Positions 37,928-47,817 of a stretch of DNA of 64,000 nucleotides are shown one piece after another. Position 1 is the first letter of the stretch; each line of letters begins with the position of its first letter. The notes beneath the pieces were generated by a model. It searched no databases and was not told where the DNA came from. It saw nothing but the letters and a program-made list of their open reading frames with translations. The DNA comes from Listeria fleischmannii subsp. fleischmannii LU2006-1 (GTDB taxonomy: Bacteria; Bacillota; Bacilli; Lactobacillales; Listeriaceae), in the NCBI RefSeq assembly GCF_000344175.1, contig NZ_ALWW01000002.1:1-64000 (forward strand), read 5' to 3'. Made by a program: the position numbers and the translations under genes.

Positions 37928-37976
37928 TTTACATTTTTCGTTAAATGAATTATATTGTAAGTGAGTAATCACTCAT
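37928..37976 (+). promoter_or_regulatory. Promoter and TetR-type operator of the ABC exporter operon
   Basis: TTTACA (37928-37933), 17 bases, TATATT (37951-37956). Just downstream, TGAGT-AATC-ACTCA (37962-37975) is an inverted repeat of the kind bound by TetR repressors. The operon ends with a TetR gene, so autorepression is the simple reading. Confidence 0.65.
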
Positions 37977-38001
37977 TAAAATGGAAAGTGGGGAATGTGA
38001 G

Positions 38002-38724
38002 ATGGAATCCATTATTTCGACCAAAAATTTGAATATCCAGTTTCATAATAAACAAATTTTATTTGATGTGACAATGAATGTTCATGAGGGGGAGATTTTC
38101 GGACTTATTGGGCCTTCTGGTGCCGGAAAGACAACTCTCGTCAAAGCCATTGTCGGGATGGAAAAAGCGAGTAGCGGGGAAGTAGATGTACTGGGCGCTA
38201 AAATGCCAACGCTACATGTTATGAACCAAATTGGCTATATGGCTCAGTCAGACGCCTTGTACGTCGATTTAACCGCCAAGGAAAATTTGGATTTTTTTGC
38301 CTCTCTTTATTTATTAAAAGGAGCAAAAAAACGTGAGAGAATTACTTATGCGGCTAAGCTTGTCAATTTAACCGATGATTTAAACAAAAAAGTAAGTGCT
38401 TTTTCAGGCGGAATGAAACGCCGCTTATCTCTTGCGATAGCAGTGCTTGCTGATCCGGACGTTTTAATTTTAGATGAGCCCACGGTTGGAATTGACCCAG
38501 AGCTTCGGAAATCCATTTGGGATGAACTAAATGAATTAAAAAACAATGGAAAATGTATTTTAGTCACCACTCACGTCATGGATGAAGCGGAAAAATGCGA
38601 CCAACTGGCCATGGTGCGTGAAGGACGAATCATTGCAGAAGGAACGCCAGACGAGCTTTCAAGTAAAACTGAAACTGGAAAACTGGAAGATGCATTCTTA
38701 GAATTTGGGAGGGTGACGAAATGA
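38002..38724 (+). CDS. ABC transporter ATP-binding protein
   Basis: A 240-residue ABC ATPase: Walker A GPSGAGKTT, Q-loop YMAQSDALY, signature FSGGMKRRL, Walker B LILDEPTVGIDPE and switch TTHVMDEA. It resembles the ATPases of drug/lipid ABC-2 exporters (DrrA type). ATG 38002 is chosen because AGTGGGGA serves as SD; ATG 37981 would lie on the operator side without an SD. It overlaps the permease gene by four bases. From memory equals lmo0923. Confidence 0.9.
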   Translation: MESIISTKNLNIQFHNKQILFDVTMNVHEGEIFGLIGPSGAGKTTLVKAIVGMEKASSGEVDVLGAKMPTLHVMNQIGYMAQSDALYVDLTAKENLDFFASLYLLKGAKKRERITYAAKLVNLTDDLNKKVSAFSGGMKRRLSLAIAVLADPDVLILDEPTVGIDPELRKSIWDELNELKNNGKCILVTTHVMDEAEKCDQLAMVREGRIIAEGTPDELSSKTETGKLEDAFLEFGRVTK

Positions 38725-39845
38725 GAGTTTTAGCCATTGTCAAACGAATTGCCAACCAATTTAAGCGAGATAAACGTACACTTGCCCTCATGTTTATCGC
38801 ACCGCTCCTTTTAATTACATTACTTAATTTTTTATTTGACAGTGATTCCGTAAATCCCAAAGTAGGAGAGTTCGGCCTAACGGACAGCATGATAACACAA
38901 CTGGAAAAAAGCGACTTATCGATAAAAAAATACGCCAATAATACAAGTCCAAAAGATAAAATAGAGAAGAATGATTTAGATGCCTTTATCGATTTTTCAG
39001 ATAACCAATTAACAATCACTTATGAAAATAGTGATCCATCAAAAAGTAAACAAATTGCGTTAAAAGTGCAAGGCGCCCTATTAAAAGAACAACAAGCAAA
39101 CCTCAAAAATGCTGCGAAACAATTAGAAGGTACAATGAAACAAATGCAAGCAAGTGGGAACGTAAACGAAAGCGCCGTTTCAATACCTAAAGGTGAGTCT
39201 AATATTCAAGTTGAAACGCATTATATATATGGCGACAAAGATACGACCTTTTTTGATACAATTGGCCCTATTTTTATCGGATTTTTCGTTTTCTTCTTCG
39301 TCTTTTTAATTGCGGGTATTTCCTTTTTACGCGAACGAACAACAGGTACGCTTGAAAGGCTCATGGCGACGCCAATTAAGCGAATTGAAATTGAACTCGG
39401 CTATATGATTGGCTTTGGTATTTTTGCACTCTTACAATCCGTTTTAGTGGCCGTTTACTCCGTCCAAGTTCTGGATATGATTCAAAACGGTTCCATCTGG
39501 TATGTACTGCTCATTACACTAATGCTTGCTATGGTTTCACTTGCCCTTGGAATGCTGCTTTCCACATTTGCCAATAACGAATTTCAAATCATCCAGTTTA
39601 TTCCAATCGTGATTGTGCCACAAATTTTATTTTGCGGTATTTTCCCGCTCGAAGGAATGGCTGACTGGTTGCAGTGGATTGCGCATATCATGCCGATGTA
39701 TTACGGGGCACAGGCTCTTCAAAGCATTATGATTAAAGGGGAAGGTTTTAGTAGTTTCGCCGGTGATTTCTACATTCTCCTTTTATTTATAGCGGCGTTT
39801 CTAATTCTCAATATTTTTGCCTTAAAGAAATATCGAAAAGTATAG
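38721..39845 (+). CDS. ABC-2 type transporter permease
   Basis: A 374-residue protein. One N-terminal span is followed by an extracytoplasmic domain (about residues 45-170), then five spans with the ABC-2 motif LRERTTGTLERLMATPIKR. It pairs with the overlapping ATPase to form an exporter of a small molecule or lipid. ATG 38721 lies in the end of the ATPase gene. The TetR gene follows in 12 bases. Confidence 0.9.
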   Translation: MRVLAIVKRIANQFKRDKRTLALMFIAPLLLITLLNFLFDSDSVNPKVGEFGLTDSMITQLEKSDLSIKKYANNTSPKDKIEKNDLDAFIDFSDNQLTITYENSDPSKSKQIALKVQGALLKEQQANLKNAAKQLEGTMKQMQASGNVNESAVSIPKGESNIQVETHYIYGDKDTTFFDTIGPIFIGFFVFFFVFLIAGISFLRERTTGTLERLMATPIKRIEIELGYMIGFGIFALLQSVLVAVYSVQVLDMIQNGSIWYVLLITLMLAMVSLALGMLLSTFANNEFQIIQFIPIVIVPQILFCGIFPLEGMADWLQWIAHIMPMYYGAQALQSIMIKGEGFSSFAGDFYILLLFIAAFLILNIFALKKYRKV

Positions 39846-39857
39846 GAGGAAATAAAT

Positions 39858-40519
39858 TTGGAGAACAAACCAACAGATCTTTTGCGTCAGATTTTAGATG
39901 TCACTGAAAAAGATAAACGAATGAGCGAAAAAACAAAAAAAATATCGTCAAAGCTGCTATCGAACTTTTTGCTGAAAAGGGGTTTTCTGCGACAAGCACG
40001 AGTGAAATTGCAAAACGCGCCGGAGTGGCAGAAGGCACCATTTTTCGCCATTATAAAACCAAAAAGGATTTATTAATGGCCATTACGATGCCAGCTTTAA
40101 TTGAAGGTGTCGTACCGTTTTTAGCACAGGATTTTGCAGAGGAAGTATTTCAACAAGACTACAGCGATTTTAAATCCTTTTTAAGGGCGATTATTATAAA
40201 TCGGTTTGAATTTGCCAAAAATAACGGGAAAGTCATCAAAATTTATTTTATGGAACTCATGTATCATGATGAATTACGCACGCAGTTCTCTGAAATTTTT
40301 ATGACCCATGTAAAAGGCCATTTTGACACCCTTATTGATTCTTATAAAGAAAAAGGGGAGCTTATGGATATGCCAAACAGCACCATTATGCGCGCCTTAA
40401 TTACAAATATCGTTGGCTTTTTACTCACTCGTTTTGTTGTGATGCCTGATGCTAATTGGGACGATGAAGCGGAAATTGATTTTACCGTTCGTTATATTAT
40501 GAACGGCTTGGCTAAATAA
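39858..40519 (+). pseudogene. TetR family regulator, single-base frameshift
   Basis: TTG 39858 behind SD AGGAGG. After MSEKTKK the frame is lost in the A8 run at 39935-39942. With nine A it reads [19 protein letters not shown], then [20 protein letters not shown], a perfect TetR helix-turn-helix, and continues through a ligand-binding domain to 40519. Probably the repressor of the ABC exporter operon, via the TGAGT/ACTCA box. Likely functional in the real genome. Confidence 0.87.
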
Positions 40520-40520
40520 A

Positions 40521-40560
40521 AACGGGAAAGCTGTTTCTTACAAACAGCTTTCCCATTTTT
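40521..40560. terminator. Bidirectional terminator between tetR and the KdpD-like gene
   Basis: GGGAAAGCTGTTT / AAACAGCTTTCCC hairpin followed by TTTTT on the plus strand. Confidence 0.88.
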
Positions 40561-40561
40561 A

Positions 40562-41710
40562 TTAATTTTTTCTGGAGTTTGCTACGATATGAATATCAAC
40601 GCCGTCAGTTTGGCGCATAATAGCATTTACAATTGAGCCTTTTGCGACTTCTTCAACTCTCGATTTAATCGACTGGCCTAAAATGATTTGGGTAATATTG
40701 TTTTTATTGGCCACATCAGTAATCACTTGAGAAATTTTCCGTTCCTTGATGGGCTCTACAAGAAAGTGGGCGTTAAATTGCTTGGCTAAATCTTGCCACG
40801 TTGCATATTCCTTTTGAGTTTTTTCAGGTAGCTCATCTAATTCTTTGGAAATGGCCGTTAAAATGAAGAGTTCACTGCGCAGACGATCGGCGATGCGGAA
40901 GCCACGGCGAATCAATTTTTCAGCATTGGCATCATTTTTTATACAAACCAAGATTTTTTCGTTCATCATGGCGGCCCGAAGACGCGCGGCCTTTTTGTCC
41001 GCCTTATCATCTACATCGTCGGCAACTTCGCGGAGTGCGATTTCGCGAAGCGCGGATAAATTTTTGGTTGTAAAGAAATTCTCAAGAGATTGTTGGATCT
41101 TTTCGGCTGCGTAAATTTTTCCTTCTCTTAGCCTCTTTTGAAGTGTTTCGGCGGTAACATCGATTAAAATAACTTCATCAGCCACATCAAGTAAAAAGTC
41201 TGGAATTCTCTCGCGCACAGAAACACCCGTAATATCATTCACAACATCACGCAGGCTTTCTAAATGCTGAATATTAACAGCAGAAATCACATTAATACGA
41301 TGATCTAAAATGGTTTGAACATCTTGATAGCGCTTTTCGTTCACTGAACCAGGGATATTAGAATGCGCCAGTTCGTCAATAATGACAACCTCAGGGTTTC
41401 GCGCAATAATCGCGTCTACATCCAAATCGAAATAGGTATTATTTTTATAAGGAATTTCTTTTAAGGGAAGCGCTTCTAAACCGTGAATTAAATCGGCTGT
41501 TTCTTTTCGACCATGCGTTTCAACAAGACCGATTACAACATCAATGCCTTCTTTTTTTAGTTCGTGTGCTTCCGTTAACATCCGATATGTTTTCCCGACA
41601 CCAGGCGCCGAGCCAATATAAATTTTTAATTTTCCGCGCTTTAATTTTTCAATTTGTGCTAGCAACTCTTCCGGGCTTTTTCGGTGGAAGGAAAGATTTT
41701 TGTTGCCCAC
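40562..41710 (-). CDS. Orphan KdpD N-terminal sensor protein (KdpD + USP domains, no kinase)
   Basis: A 382-residue protein. The KdpD domain has Walker A GSAPGVGKT (residues 33-41), ETHGRKET, DELAHSNIPGS and RYQDV. A universal-stress-protein domain (about residues 245-375: ILVCIKNDANAEKLIRRG, ILGQSIKSR) follows. The protein ends there: the transmembrane and histidine kinase parts of KdpD are absent and no kdpFABC is nearby. USP domains of some KdpD proteins bind c-di-AMP, so a nucleotide-responsive regulatory role is possible (inference). GTG 41710 is preferred because the upstream ATG forms part of SD GGAGGTG. Confidence 0.85.
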   Translation of the reverse strand: MGNKNLSFHRKSPEELLAQIEKLKRGKLKIYIGSAPGVGKTYRMLTEAHELKKEGIDVVIGLVETHGRKETADLIHGLEALPLKEIPYKNNTYFDLDVDAIIARNPEVVIIDELAHSNIPGSVNEKRYQDVQTILDHRINVISAVNIQHLESLRDVVNDITGVSVRERIPDFLLDVADEVILIDVTAETLQKRLREGKIYAAEKIQQSLENFFTTKNLSALREIALREVADDVDDKADKKAARLRAAMMNEKILVCIKNDANAEKLIRRGFRIADRLRSELFILTAISKELDELPEKTQKEYATWQDLAKQFNAHFLVEPIKERKISQVITDVANKNNITQIILGQSIKSRVEEVAKGSIVNAIMRQTDGVDIHIVANSRKN

Positions 41711-41815
41711 TAGACGCACCTCCATTAGTTATAAGCTGTTTACAGAAAATCAGCTTGATTCATGCAGTATTCATTTTAGCACAAAGTCATTCAAGAAAGA
41801 AGTTCTTTTTTTCGC

Positions 41816-41845
41816 AAAAAAAAGCTGGCAAAATTGCCAGCTTGA
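41816..41845 (-). terminator. Hairpin after the minus-strand SDR gene
   Basis: AAGCTGGCAA / TTGCCAGCTT hairpin with T run on the minus strand. Confidence 0.8.
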
Positions 41846-41856
41846 GATATTCTTTT

Positions 41857-42606
41857 TTACTGCGCGTAGTAACCTCCGTCAACAGGTAATTCAATCCCCG
41901 TCACGAAATTCGATTCGTCACTTGCAAGATATAAAACGCCGTACGCAATATCAAGGGACTTACCAAGCCGAGGTAGCGGCGTAAGCGATTCGAACCAGCC
42001 CCGTGTCGCTTCGTCTTCAAATAATTTTTTCGTCATAGGCGTTTCGATATAGCCTGGGTGAACAGAATTACAACGAATATTTTTCTTCGCATAATCCACC
42101 GCAACAGCTTTTGTTAAAAGTCTAACTGCCCCTTTAGAAGCCGTATAAGCGCTTGCACCAGAACCCCCAGTTAAACCAGCAATAGAAGAAATATTAATGA
42201 TGGAACCGCCCCCTTGTTTCTCCATAATCGGGATAACTTGGCGCATGCCTAAAAATGTTCCTTTTAAGTTTACATCAATGACTTTATCCCACTGTTCAAT
42301 GCTTGTATTCACAAGGTTAAGCTCCGTACTAATGCCTGCATTATTGACCAAAATATCCACACGGCCAAATTTATCTAAAGCAAGCTGGATGACTTTTTCC
42401 CAATCTTCCTCGCGAGCAACATTATGGGTTAAAACTTCGGATTTTGGATTAATCGCTTTTAGTTCTTCGCCGGTTCTATTCAGAACTTCTTCCTGCATAT
42501 CCGTCGCTATAACAAAAGCCCCTTCTTTCGCAAATAGCAATGCCTCTTCCTTCCCTTGACCGCCTGCAGCCCCAGTAATAATAGCAACTTTGTCTTTTAA
42601 TCTCAC
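41857..42606 (-). CDS. Short-chain dehydrogenase/reductase
   Basis: A 249-residue classical SDR: TGAAGGQGKEEA cofactor motif, NNAGIST, catalytic Ser (ISSIAG) and YTASKGA, plus PGYIETPM. It acts on an unidentified alcohol or ketone with NAD(P)H in the cytoplasm. GTG 42606 follows SD AGGAGGG. Transcribed alone or with the symporter gene upstream on the same strand. Confidence 0.88.
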   Translation of the reverse strand: MRLKDKVAIITGAAGGQGKEEALLFAKEGAFVIATDMQEEVLNRTGEELKAINPKSEVLTHNVAREEDWEKVIQLALDKFGRVDILVNNAGISTELNLVNTSIEQWDKVIDVNLKGTFLGMRQVIPIMEKQGGGSIINISSIAGLTGGSGASAYTASKGAVRLLTKAVAVDYAKKNIRCNSVHPGYIETPMTKKLFEDEATRGWFESLTPLPRLGKSLDIAYGVLYLASDESNFVTGIELPVDGGYYAQ

Positions 42607-42695
42607 TTTAAATCCCTCCTAATTTGATAACGCTTACAACCTTATTATAGGACGAAATAAAGAGCAGTTCCAGAAAACTGCTCAAAATAAAGTAC

Positions 42696-43949
42696 TTAAA
42701 TTTTAGTACCTATATTTACTTGTTTTTTTAACCAATTTTTTCCTTCTACAAACCGTGAAACGAGCATCGCACAAACCGTGTTCCCTGTGGAGTTTAATAG
42801 GGTAGCCGGAATATCGATAATCGTACTAATGATCATAATAGTTGCAACGAGTTCAGGTGAGAAGCCGAAGATGGAGATAATTAATAATTCCCCTGTCATA
42901 CCGCCACTTGGAATGGCTCCCATAACTGCGCCGACTAAAAAGGCAACGGCTAAAATGGCTAAAATACTCGATGCACTTGTCATATCTTTTCCAAATAAAG
43001 TAAAGAGGAAAACAATTTTCATGATACCACCCATAACCGAACCGTCTTTATGCGTGTTCGCCCCGAGCGGGATGACCGTTTCAGCAATATCATCCGGGAC
43101 ACCCATTTTTTTAGTAGCAACTAGATTCACAGGAATACAAGCCGCACTGGACGATGTAGCGATAGCCGTAATGGCTGGCGTTGTGACATGTTTCCAGAAA
43201 ACTTTTACGCCAGTTTTTCCAGAAGCGATAAAGGCATACAATGTATTCATGCCAAAGAAATAAATGACCGCTAAGACGAGATAAAGGAAGAAAATGCCAA
43301 GATATCCATTAATAATTTGTGGTCCGAGTTCACCAACTGTTACGGCGAAATAACAACCGAGCCCAACTGGGGCAGCGTACATAATAAACTGTACCATTTT
43401 TAAAATAACTTCTGTCGCCGAGTTTAGAAAAGCCGCAACGGGTTGACCTTTTTCACCAGCCATCGAAGTTGCTAACCCGAATAGAATCGAGAAAATAATG
43501 AGTGGAAGCAAGTTGGACTTTGTAAATAATTCAAGAAAATCAGGGACAGTAAAAGTTGTCACTAAAATTTCCGCAAGTCCTTTGCCTTCCTCAGTTGGTG
43601 CTTTTGGTAAATGAGCCGTAATGGCTGATAAATCCACATTATGTAACGGATTATAAATTGAAATACCGATAAAAGCGATAATTCCTGCGATAACTGCTGT
43701 TGTAAAAAATACAGCGAATATAGTTCCAATGATTTTTCCAAGTCTAGCCATTTGCTTCATATTAGCGATGGCGGATGAAACACTAAGAAAAACAAGTGGA
43801 ACAATGACCACAAACATTAAATTTAAAAAAATATCGCCAATAGGTTTAACGATGACCGTTTTATCTCCAAAAATAACGCCAAACAAACCACCTAAAACAA
43901 TGCCTGAAAGCAGACAAATCGTAAAGGTATAATTTCGTAAAAGTTTCAT
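42696..43949 (-). CDS. Dicarboxylate/amino acid:cation symporter (DAACS family)
   Basis: A 417-residue membrane protein with the DAACS core: ATSSSAACIPVNLVATKKMG (serine-rich hairpin), PLGANTHKDGSV, and the second hairpin IPSGGMTGELLI. It couples uptake of glutamate, serine/threonine or C4-dicarboxylates to Na+ or H+. Which one cannot be decided here. ATG 43949 follows a GGGAGAA ribosome site. The stretch 43950-44150 upstream carries nothing assignable beyond promoter-like AT-rich sequence. Confidence 0.88.
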   Translation of the reverse strand: MKLLRNYTFTICLLSGIVLGGLFGVIFGDKTVIVKPIGDIFLNLMFVVIVPLVFLSVSSAIANMKQMARLGKIIGTIFAVFFTTAVIAGIIAFIGISIYNPLHNVDLSAITAHLPKAPTEEGKGLAEILVTTFTVPDFLELFTKSNLLPLIIFSILFGLATSMAGEKGQPVAAFLNSATEVILKMVQFIMYAAPVGLGCYFAVTVGELGPQIINGYLGIFFLYLVLAVIYFFGMNTLYAFIASGKTGVKVFWKHVTTPAITAIATSSSAACIPVNLVATKKMGVPDDIAETVIPLGANTHKDGSVMGGIMKIVFLFTLFGKDMTSASSILAILAVAFLVGAVMGAIPSGGMTGELLIISIFGFSPELVATIMIISTIIDIPATLLNSTGNTVCAMLVSRFVEGKNWLKKQVNIGTKI

Positions 43950-44152
43950 TCTGATTCTCCCTTTCCGCTAAGTACTTTAATAGAATAGCAGAGATAACAG
44001 CGGAATGGAAGGGTTGTGAACAAAAATTAAAGAGAAAAAGCGACCGTGTAGTTTGTCACAAATAATATAAAACGCCTTTAAATAGCCATATAAAAAAGGA
44101 TTATGATCGATGCTTCGAAAAATGGGGTGCGTAAATAAGCCAATTTATTCAA

Positions 44153-44191
44153 ACTAAAACCCCCTTTCTCGTTAGAAAAAGGGGGTTTTAG
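44153..44191 (-). terminator. Terminator of the LTA primase/synthase gene
   Basis: AAAACCCCCTTT / AAAGGGGGTTTT hairpin, directly after the minus-strand stop codon. Confidence 0.85.
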
Positions 44192-44193
44192 TT

Positions 44194-46169
44194 TTATTTG
44201 GTTGTTTCAGTTGTGTCTTCACTGTCTGATTTCTTTTTATTGTAGTTATACTTGGATGGATCGACTTTCTTAAAGCCTTCCGGTGTATAGAACCTTAGTA
44301 AATCACCTTGTAAAACAGAATCAGAAAGTTGAAGTTCTTTCGAGACGGTATCTTTTGTTGCTTCCATTTCCTTCGTCTCTTTCTCAACCGGCTCACCTGT
44401 TGTTTGGTTATAATATTTACCACCTATTAAAGAGTAGGTTGGGCTAATAAAATCACCGTTTCTAAATGGTACAAGTTGTTTATGGTCTTTAGAAAGTAAA
44501 TCTGTTCCCATTTGAAGATAATTTTTCGTATCAATACCGAGCAAGTGAAGCATAGTTGGAAGTACATCAATTTCGCCACCATACTGCGTTTTGACGCCGC
44601 CTTTCACACCAGGAACATGAACCATGAATGGTACGCGTTGTGCTTGGGCATTTTCATAAGCATTATAATCTTTGCCTAAGATTTTCGTCATAGCAGAAGC
44701 ATGATTATCGGAAATTCCGTAGTGGTCTCCGTACATTACAATGACCGAGTTGTCATATAAGCCAGTTTCTTTCAAGTAAGTAACGAACGATTTTACAGAC
44801 TCATCTAAGTAACGAGCAGTTTGGAAGTAAGTATCAACAGATGAATCGCCTGTTGTAGCTGGTGCAATACTAGCCTCATCCGAATCAATTGGGTAAGGGA
44901 AGTGGTTCGTTAATGTAATAAACTTCGCATAAAATGGTTGTTTAAGAGATTCAATATATGGCTCAGATTCCTTAAAGAAAGGTTTATCTTTTAAGCCGTA
45001 ATTGGAAACGTCGTTATCATTCATATCATAGTAGCTCGCATCAAAGAAATGATTGTAACCAAAATGTTTATAAACTTCATCACGATTCCAGAAACTCTTA
45101 TAATTTCCGTGGAATACAGCGGAATCATAACCATAATTCGCTAAAATCCCAGGAGCCGATTGGAACGTATTCGAGCCTTTTGTTGTAAAGGCGGACCCTT
45201 GAGATAAGCCGTAAAGGGAATTCTCAAGCATCATTTCAGCGTCAGCCGTTTTACCTTGCCCTGTTTGATGGAAGAAGTTGGTAAACGCAAGCGTATTTTG
45301 ATCTTTAAAGAACGAATTAATAAACGGCGTAACTTCTTCACCATTTAGCTTGTAGTTGATTAAAAATTGTTGGAAACTTTCTAAATGGATATAAATAACA
45401 TTTTTACCTTTTGCTTTACCAAAATATTCCGGATTTGGTGCCGCATATTTTGATTTCGTATAATTTAAGACTTCATTGACATCACTTGAATCTGCAAGTG
45501 CTTTTTGCGTTTGAGATTCTGTACTCTTAACAGCGTCATAAATTTGGTAATTGGTCATTCCCAAATATTTCACAATATAGTTGCGGTCAAACGTTCTTGT
45601 TAACAACTGCGGGCGATCAATTTCAGCCAACCCAAGATTGGCGAAAAACATAGCGACTCCAAGTGTTAAAACACCAACCACTTTTCTGGCGCGAATTCTT
45701 GATTCTTTATTCGGTCGTATAATGCCAAACACAAGTAGAGCAATTAAAATCAGGACATCTGCAAAGAATAAAATATCGGTCCAATGGATTAAAGCAAGAA
45801 TACTCCCGCCCATGTCACCCATATTTTGCATTTGCTTCGGATTCAAATTCGGAAGCGTAATGAAGTCCGAAAAGAACCGGTAGTAAACCATATTGGCGAA
45901 AAGAACGAATGTTAAAAGGAAATCAATAACGATAATCCAAATAAATGAACGTCTTCCTTTCGCAAATAGGGCTAGCCCCATAAAGAACACCGCTGTACTA
46001 AGCGGATTAATAATTAATAAAAATTGCTGCATGGTATTTTCAATACCGAGTTTAAATTGCGTTTCATAGGCAATAACTGATTTTAGCCAAAACAGAACGA
46101 CGGCCAGAATAAAAAACCCATAATTTTTGCTTAGAAAAGTAAGGATTTTTCCTTTCCCACTTCCTTCAT
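44194..46169 (-). CDS. ltaP: Lipoteichoic acid primase/synthase (LtaP/LtaS type), frameshift near the start
   Basis: Five N-terminal membrane spans, then an extracellular sulfatase-like domain. It has the catalytic-Thr motif HQTGQGKTADAEM, metal ligands in NHFPYP and MYGDHYGISDNH, and HVPGV. The true start is probably ATG 46169 (SD GAGAGG) encoding MKEVGKEK. The frame is lost in a run of five T (46146-46150, plus strand); six would join it to ILTFLSKNYGFFILAVVLFW and YETQFKLGIENTMQQFLL, which matches the LtaS/LtaP start. By position it is lmo0927, LtaP, which puts the first glycerol phosphate on the glycolipid anchor; LtaS itself is the alternative. In-frame ATG 46032 would remove the first span. 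Confidence 0.87.
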
Positions 46170-46381
46170 ATTACACCTCTCCTACACTCTATTTACTTTT
46201 TAAGTATTTTAAGATTTTGATGAAAAAAAGCAGGTTTTTTGCATATACATACAAAGCCTGCACCAACATAATCTTAACACAATTTTAACAAAAGGGAAAA
46301 CATAACACATGGGTCCTGAGATGGATGACTAGAAAAAAGAACGGCTCATCGTTTATGATAGAAGAAAAAAGAGGGAAGACA

Positions 46382-46996
46382 TTGAAACTAACAAACACTT
46401 TTTTTGAAAAAAAGACTACGATTGAAGTGGCGCGGGATTTATTAGGTACAAAACTCGTACATGATACAGGGGCCGTCAAATACACAAGTTTAATTGTGGA
46501 GACCGAAGCTTATTTAGGCGAGACGGATGAGGCGGCACATAGTTACCTGAAACGGCGAACAAAACGGACGGAAGTCATGTTTATGCCTGCTGGCGCAATT
46601 TATATGTATCAAATGCATCGTCAAGTGCTACTTAATTTTATTACAATGGAAGAAGGCGTACCAGAAGCCGTTTTAATTCGCGCGGTCGAACCGTTAACGG
46701 GGATTTCTGAAATGGAATTAAATCGCGGTTTGAAGTCGGGGGTTGAGGTTTCAAATGGGCCGGGCAAATTGACACAAGCAATGGAATTTTCGATGGAAGA
46801 CTATGGTAAAACGCTGTTTGATAGTAATATTTGGCTTGAAAAGGGCTTAACGCCAGCTCAAATTGTTGCGACGGAGAGAATTGGCCTGCCCAATAAAAAA
46901 ATGGCGAAGCATTTTCCACTGCGATTTATAGTAGCTGGAAATCCGTTTGTCTCTGGGAAAAAGAAGGATATATCGAAAAATAATGGTTTTTACTAA
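46382..46996 (+). CDS. 3-methyladenine DNA glycosylase (AAG/MPG family)
   Basis: About 204 residues. AAG motifs are [44 protein letters not shown] and [10 protein letters not shown]. It removes alkylated purines in base excision repair. TTG 46382 is chosen for its SD GAGGGA and the expected length; in-frame ATG codons at 46325 and 46355 lack a good SD. Stretch 46170-46381 upstream has no other gene. From memory equals lmo0928. Confidence 0.87.
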   Translation: MKLTNTFFEKKTTIEVARDLLGTKLVHDTGAVKYTSLIVETEAYLGETDEAAHSYLKRRTKRTEVMFMPAGAIYMYQMHRQVLLNFITMEEGVPEAVLIRAVEPLTGISEMELNRGLKSGVEVSNGPGKLTQAMEFSMEDYGKTLFDSNIWLEKGLTPAQIVATERIGLPNKKMAKHFPLRFIVAGNPFVSGKKKDISKNNGFY

Positions 46997-47056
46997 ATTT
47001 TATGTTTGCTGTACCTGCGCGGCTACTATATAATGAAAAAGCAAAGGAGGAAGATT

Positions 47057-47719
47057 ATGGTAAAGAAGATAATTGCAATTATTATTTTAGTCATTGGTTT
47101 ATTACTTATATTTTCGCCTTTTATTAAAAGCGGGATTGTGAAATATTTAAGTGGCCATGATTCGATTACAAATTATTCGGCCCAAACGTTAGAAGATAAT
47201 AATAAAAAACAAGCTACTTTCGATTATGATAGTGTTCAGCTTCCTTCCATGAAAAATGTAGTCGAAGGGGCTAGAGACTATGATAAAGATGCGGTAGTTG
47301 GTTCTATTGCCGTTCCTTCTGTTGATATAAAACTTATGGTTTTAAAAGGAACGAATACAGCCAATCTCTTAGCTGGTGCAACAACAATGCTCCCGGACCA
47401 ACAAATGGGGAAAGGCAACTACCCGCTAGCAGGGCATCATATGCGAAACGAATCGATGCTTTTTGGTCCCTTGATGAATATAAAAGAGGGCGCCAAAATT
47501 TATTTAACAGATTTAAACACACTTTATGAATACGAAGTGGCCTCAACTAAAATAGTAGATGAGACAGATGTAAGTGTTTTAGATGATGCTGGTGATAATC
47601 GCATTACTTTAGTGACGTGCGATAAACCAACAGAAACAACAAAACGCAAAATCGTGGTGGGTAAACTGACCCATACAGAAAAATTAACAACAGAACTTAA
47701 AAACAAATATTTCGAATGA
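47057..47719 (+). CDS. srtA: Class A sortase
   Basis: A 220-residue protein with an N-terminal membrane anchor (residues 4-24) and the sortase barrel. Catalytic His127 is in LAGHHM, Cys188 in TLVTC and an Arg near 197 in ETTKR, the class A triad. It anchors LPXTG proteins to peptidoglycan on the outer face of the membrane. ATG 47057 follows SD AAAGGAGG. From memory equals lmo0929 in the same neighbourhood. Confidence 0.95.
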   Translation: MVKKIIAIIILVIGLLLIFSPFIKSGIVKYLSGHDSITNYSAQTLEDNNKKQATFDYDSVQLPSMKNVVEGARDYDKDAVVGSIAVPSVDIKLMVLKGTNTANLLAGATTMLPDQQMGKGNYPLAGHHMRNESMLFGPLMNIKEGAKIYLTDLNTLYEYEVASTKIVDETDVSVLDDAGDNRITLVTCDKPTETTKRKIVVGKLTHTEKLTTELKNKYFE

Positions 47720-47746
47720 TCCCTTTATTATAAAGGGATTTTTTTA
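47719..47746 (+). terminator. Terminator after srtA
   Basis: ATCCCTTTA / TAAAGGGAT hairpin followed by six T residues. Confidence 0.85.
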
Positions 47747-47817
47747 AAGCGAGTTGCTTTGGTTTGAAAAAGAAGTGTTGTATCATAAAAATGAGTAGAA
47801 GAAAGGGTGAAAAACAT

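Noticed and set aside
18115-39942. Programmed frameshifting or phase variation at A/T runs
   Set aside because: Runs are short (3-8), occur in unrelated genes, lack slippery-site plus stimulator structure, and the same error type recurs throughout the window. Sequencing error is simpler, though the A8 runs in tetR and GT2 could be phase-variable.
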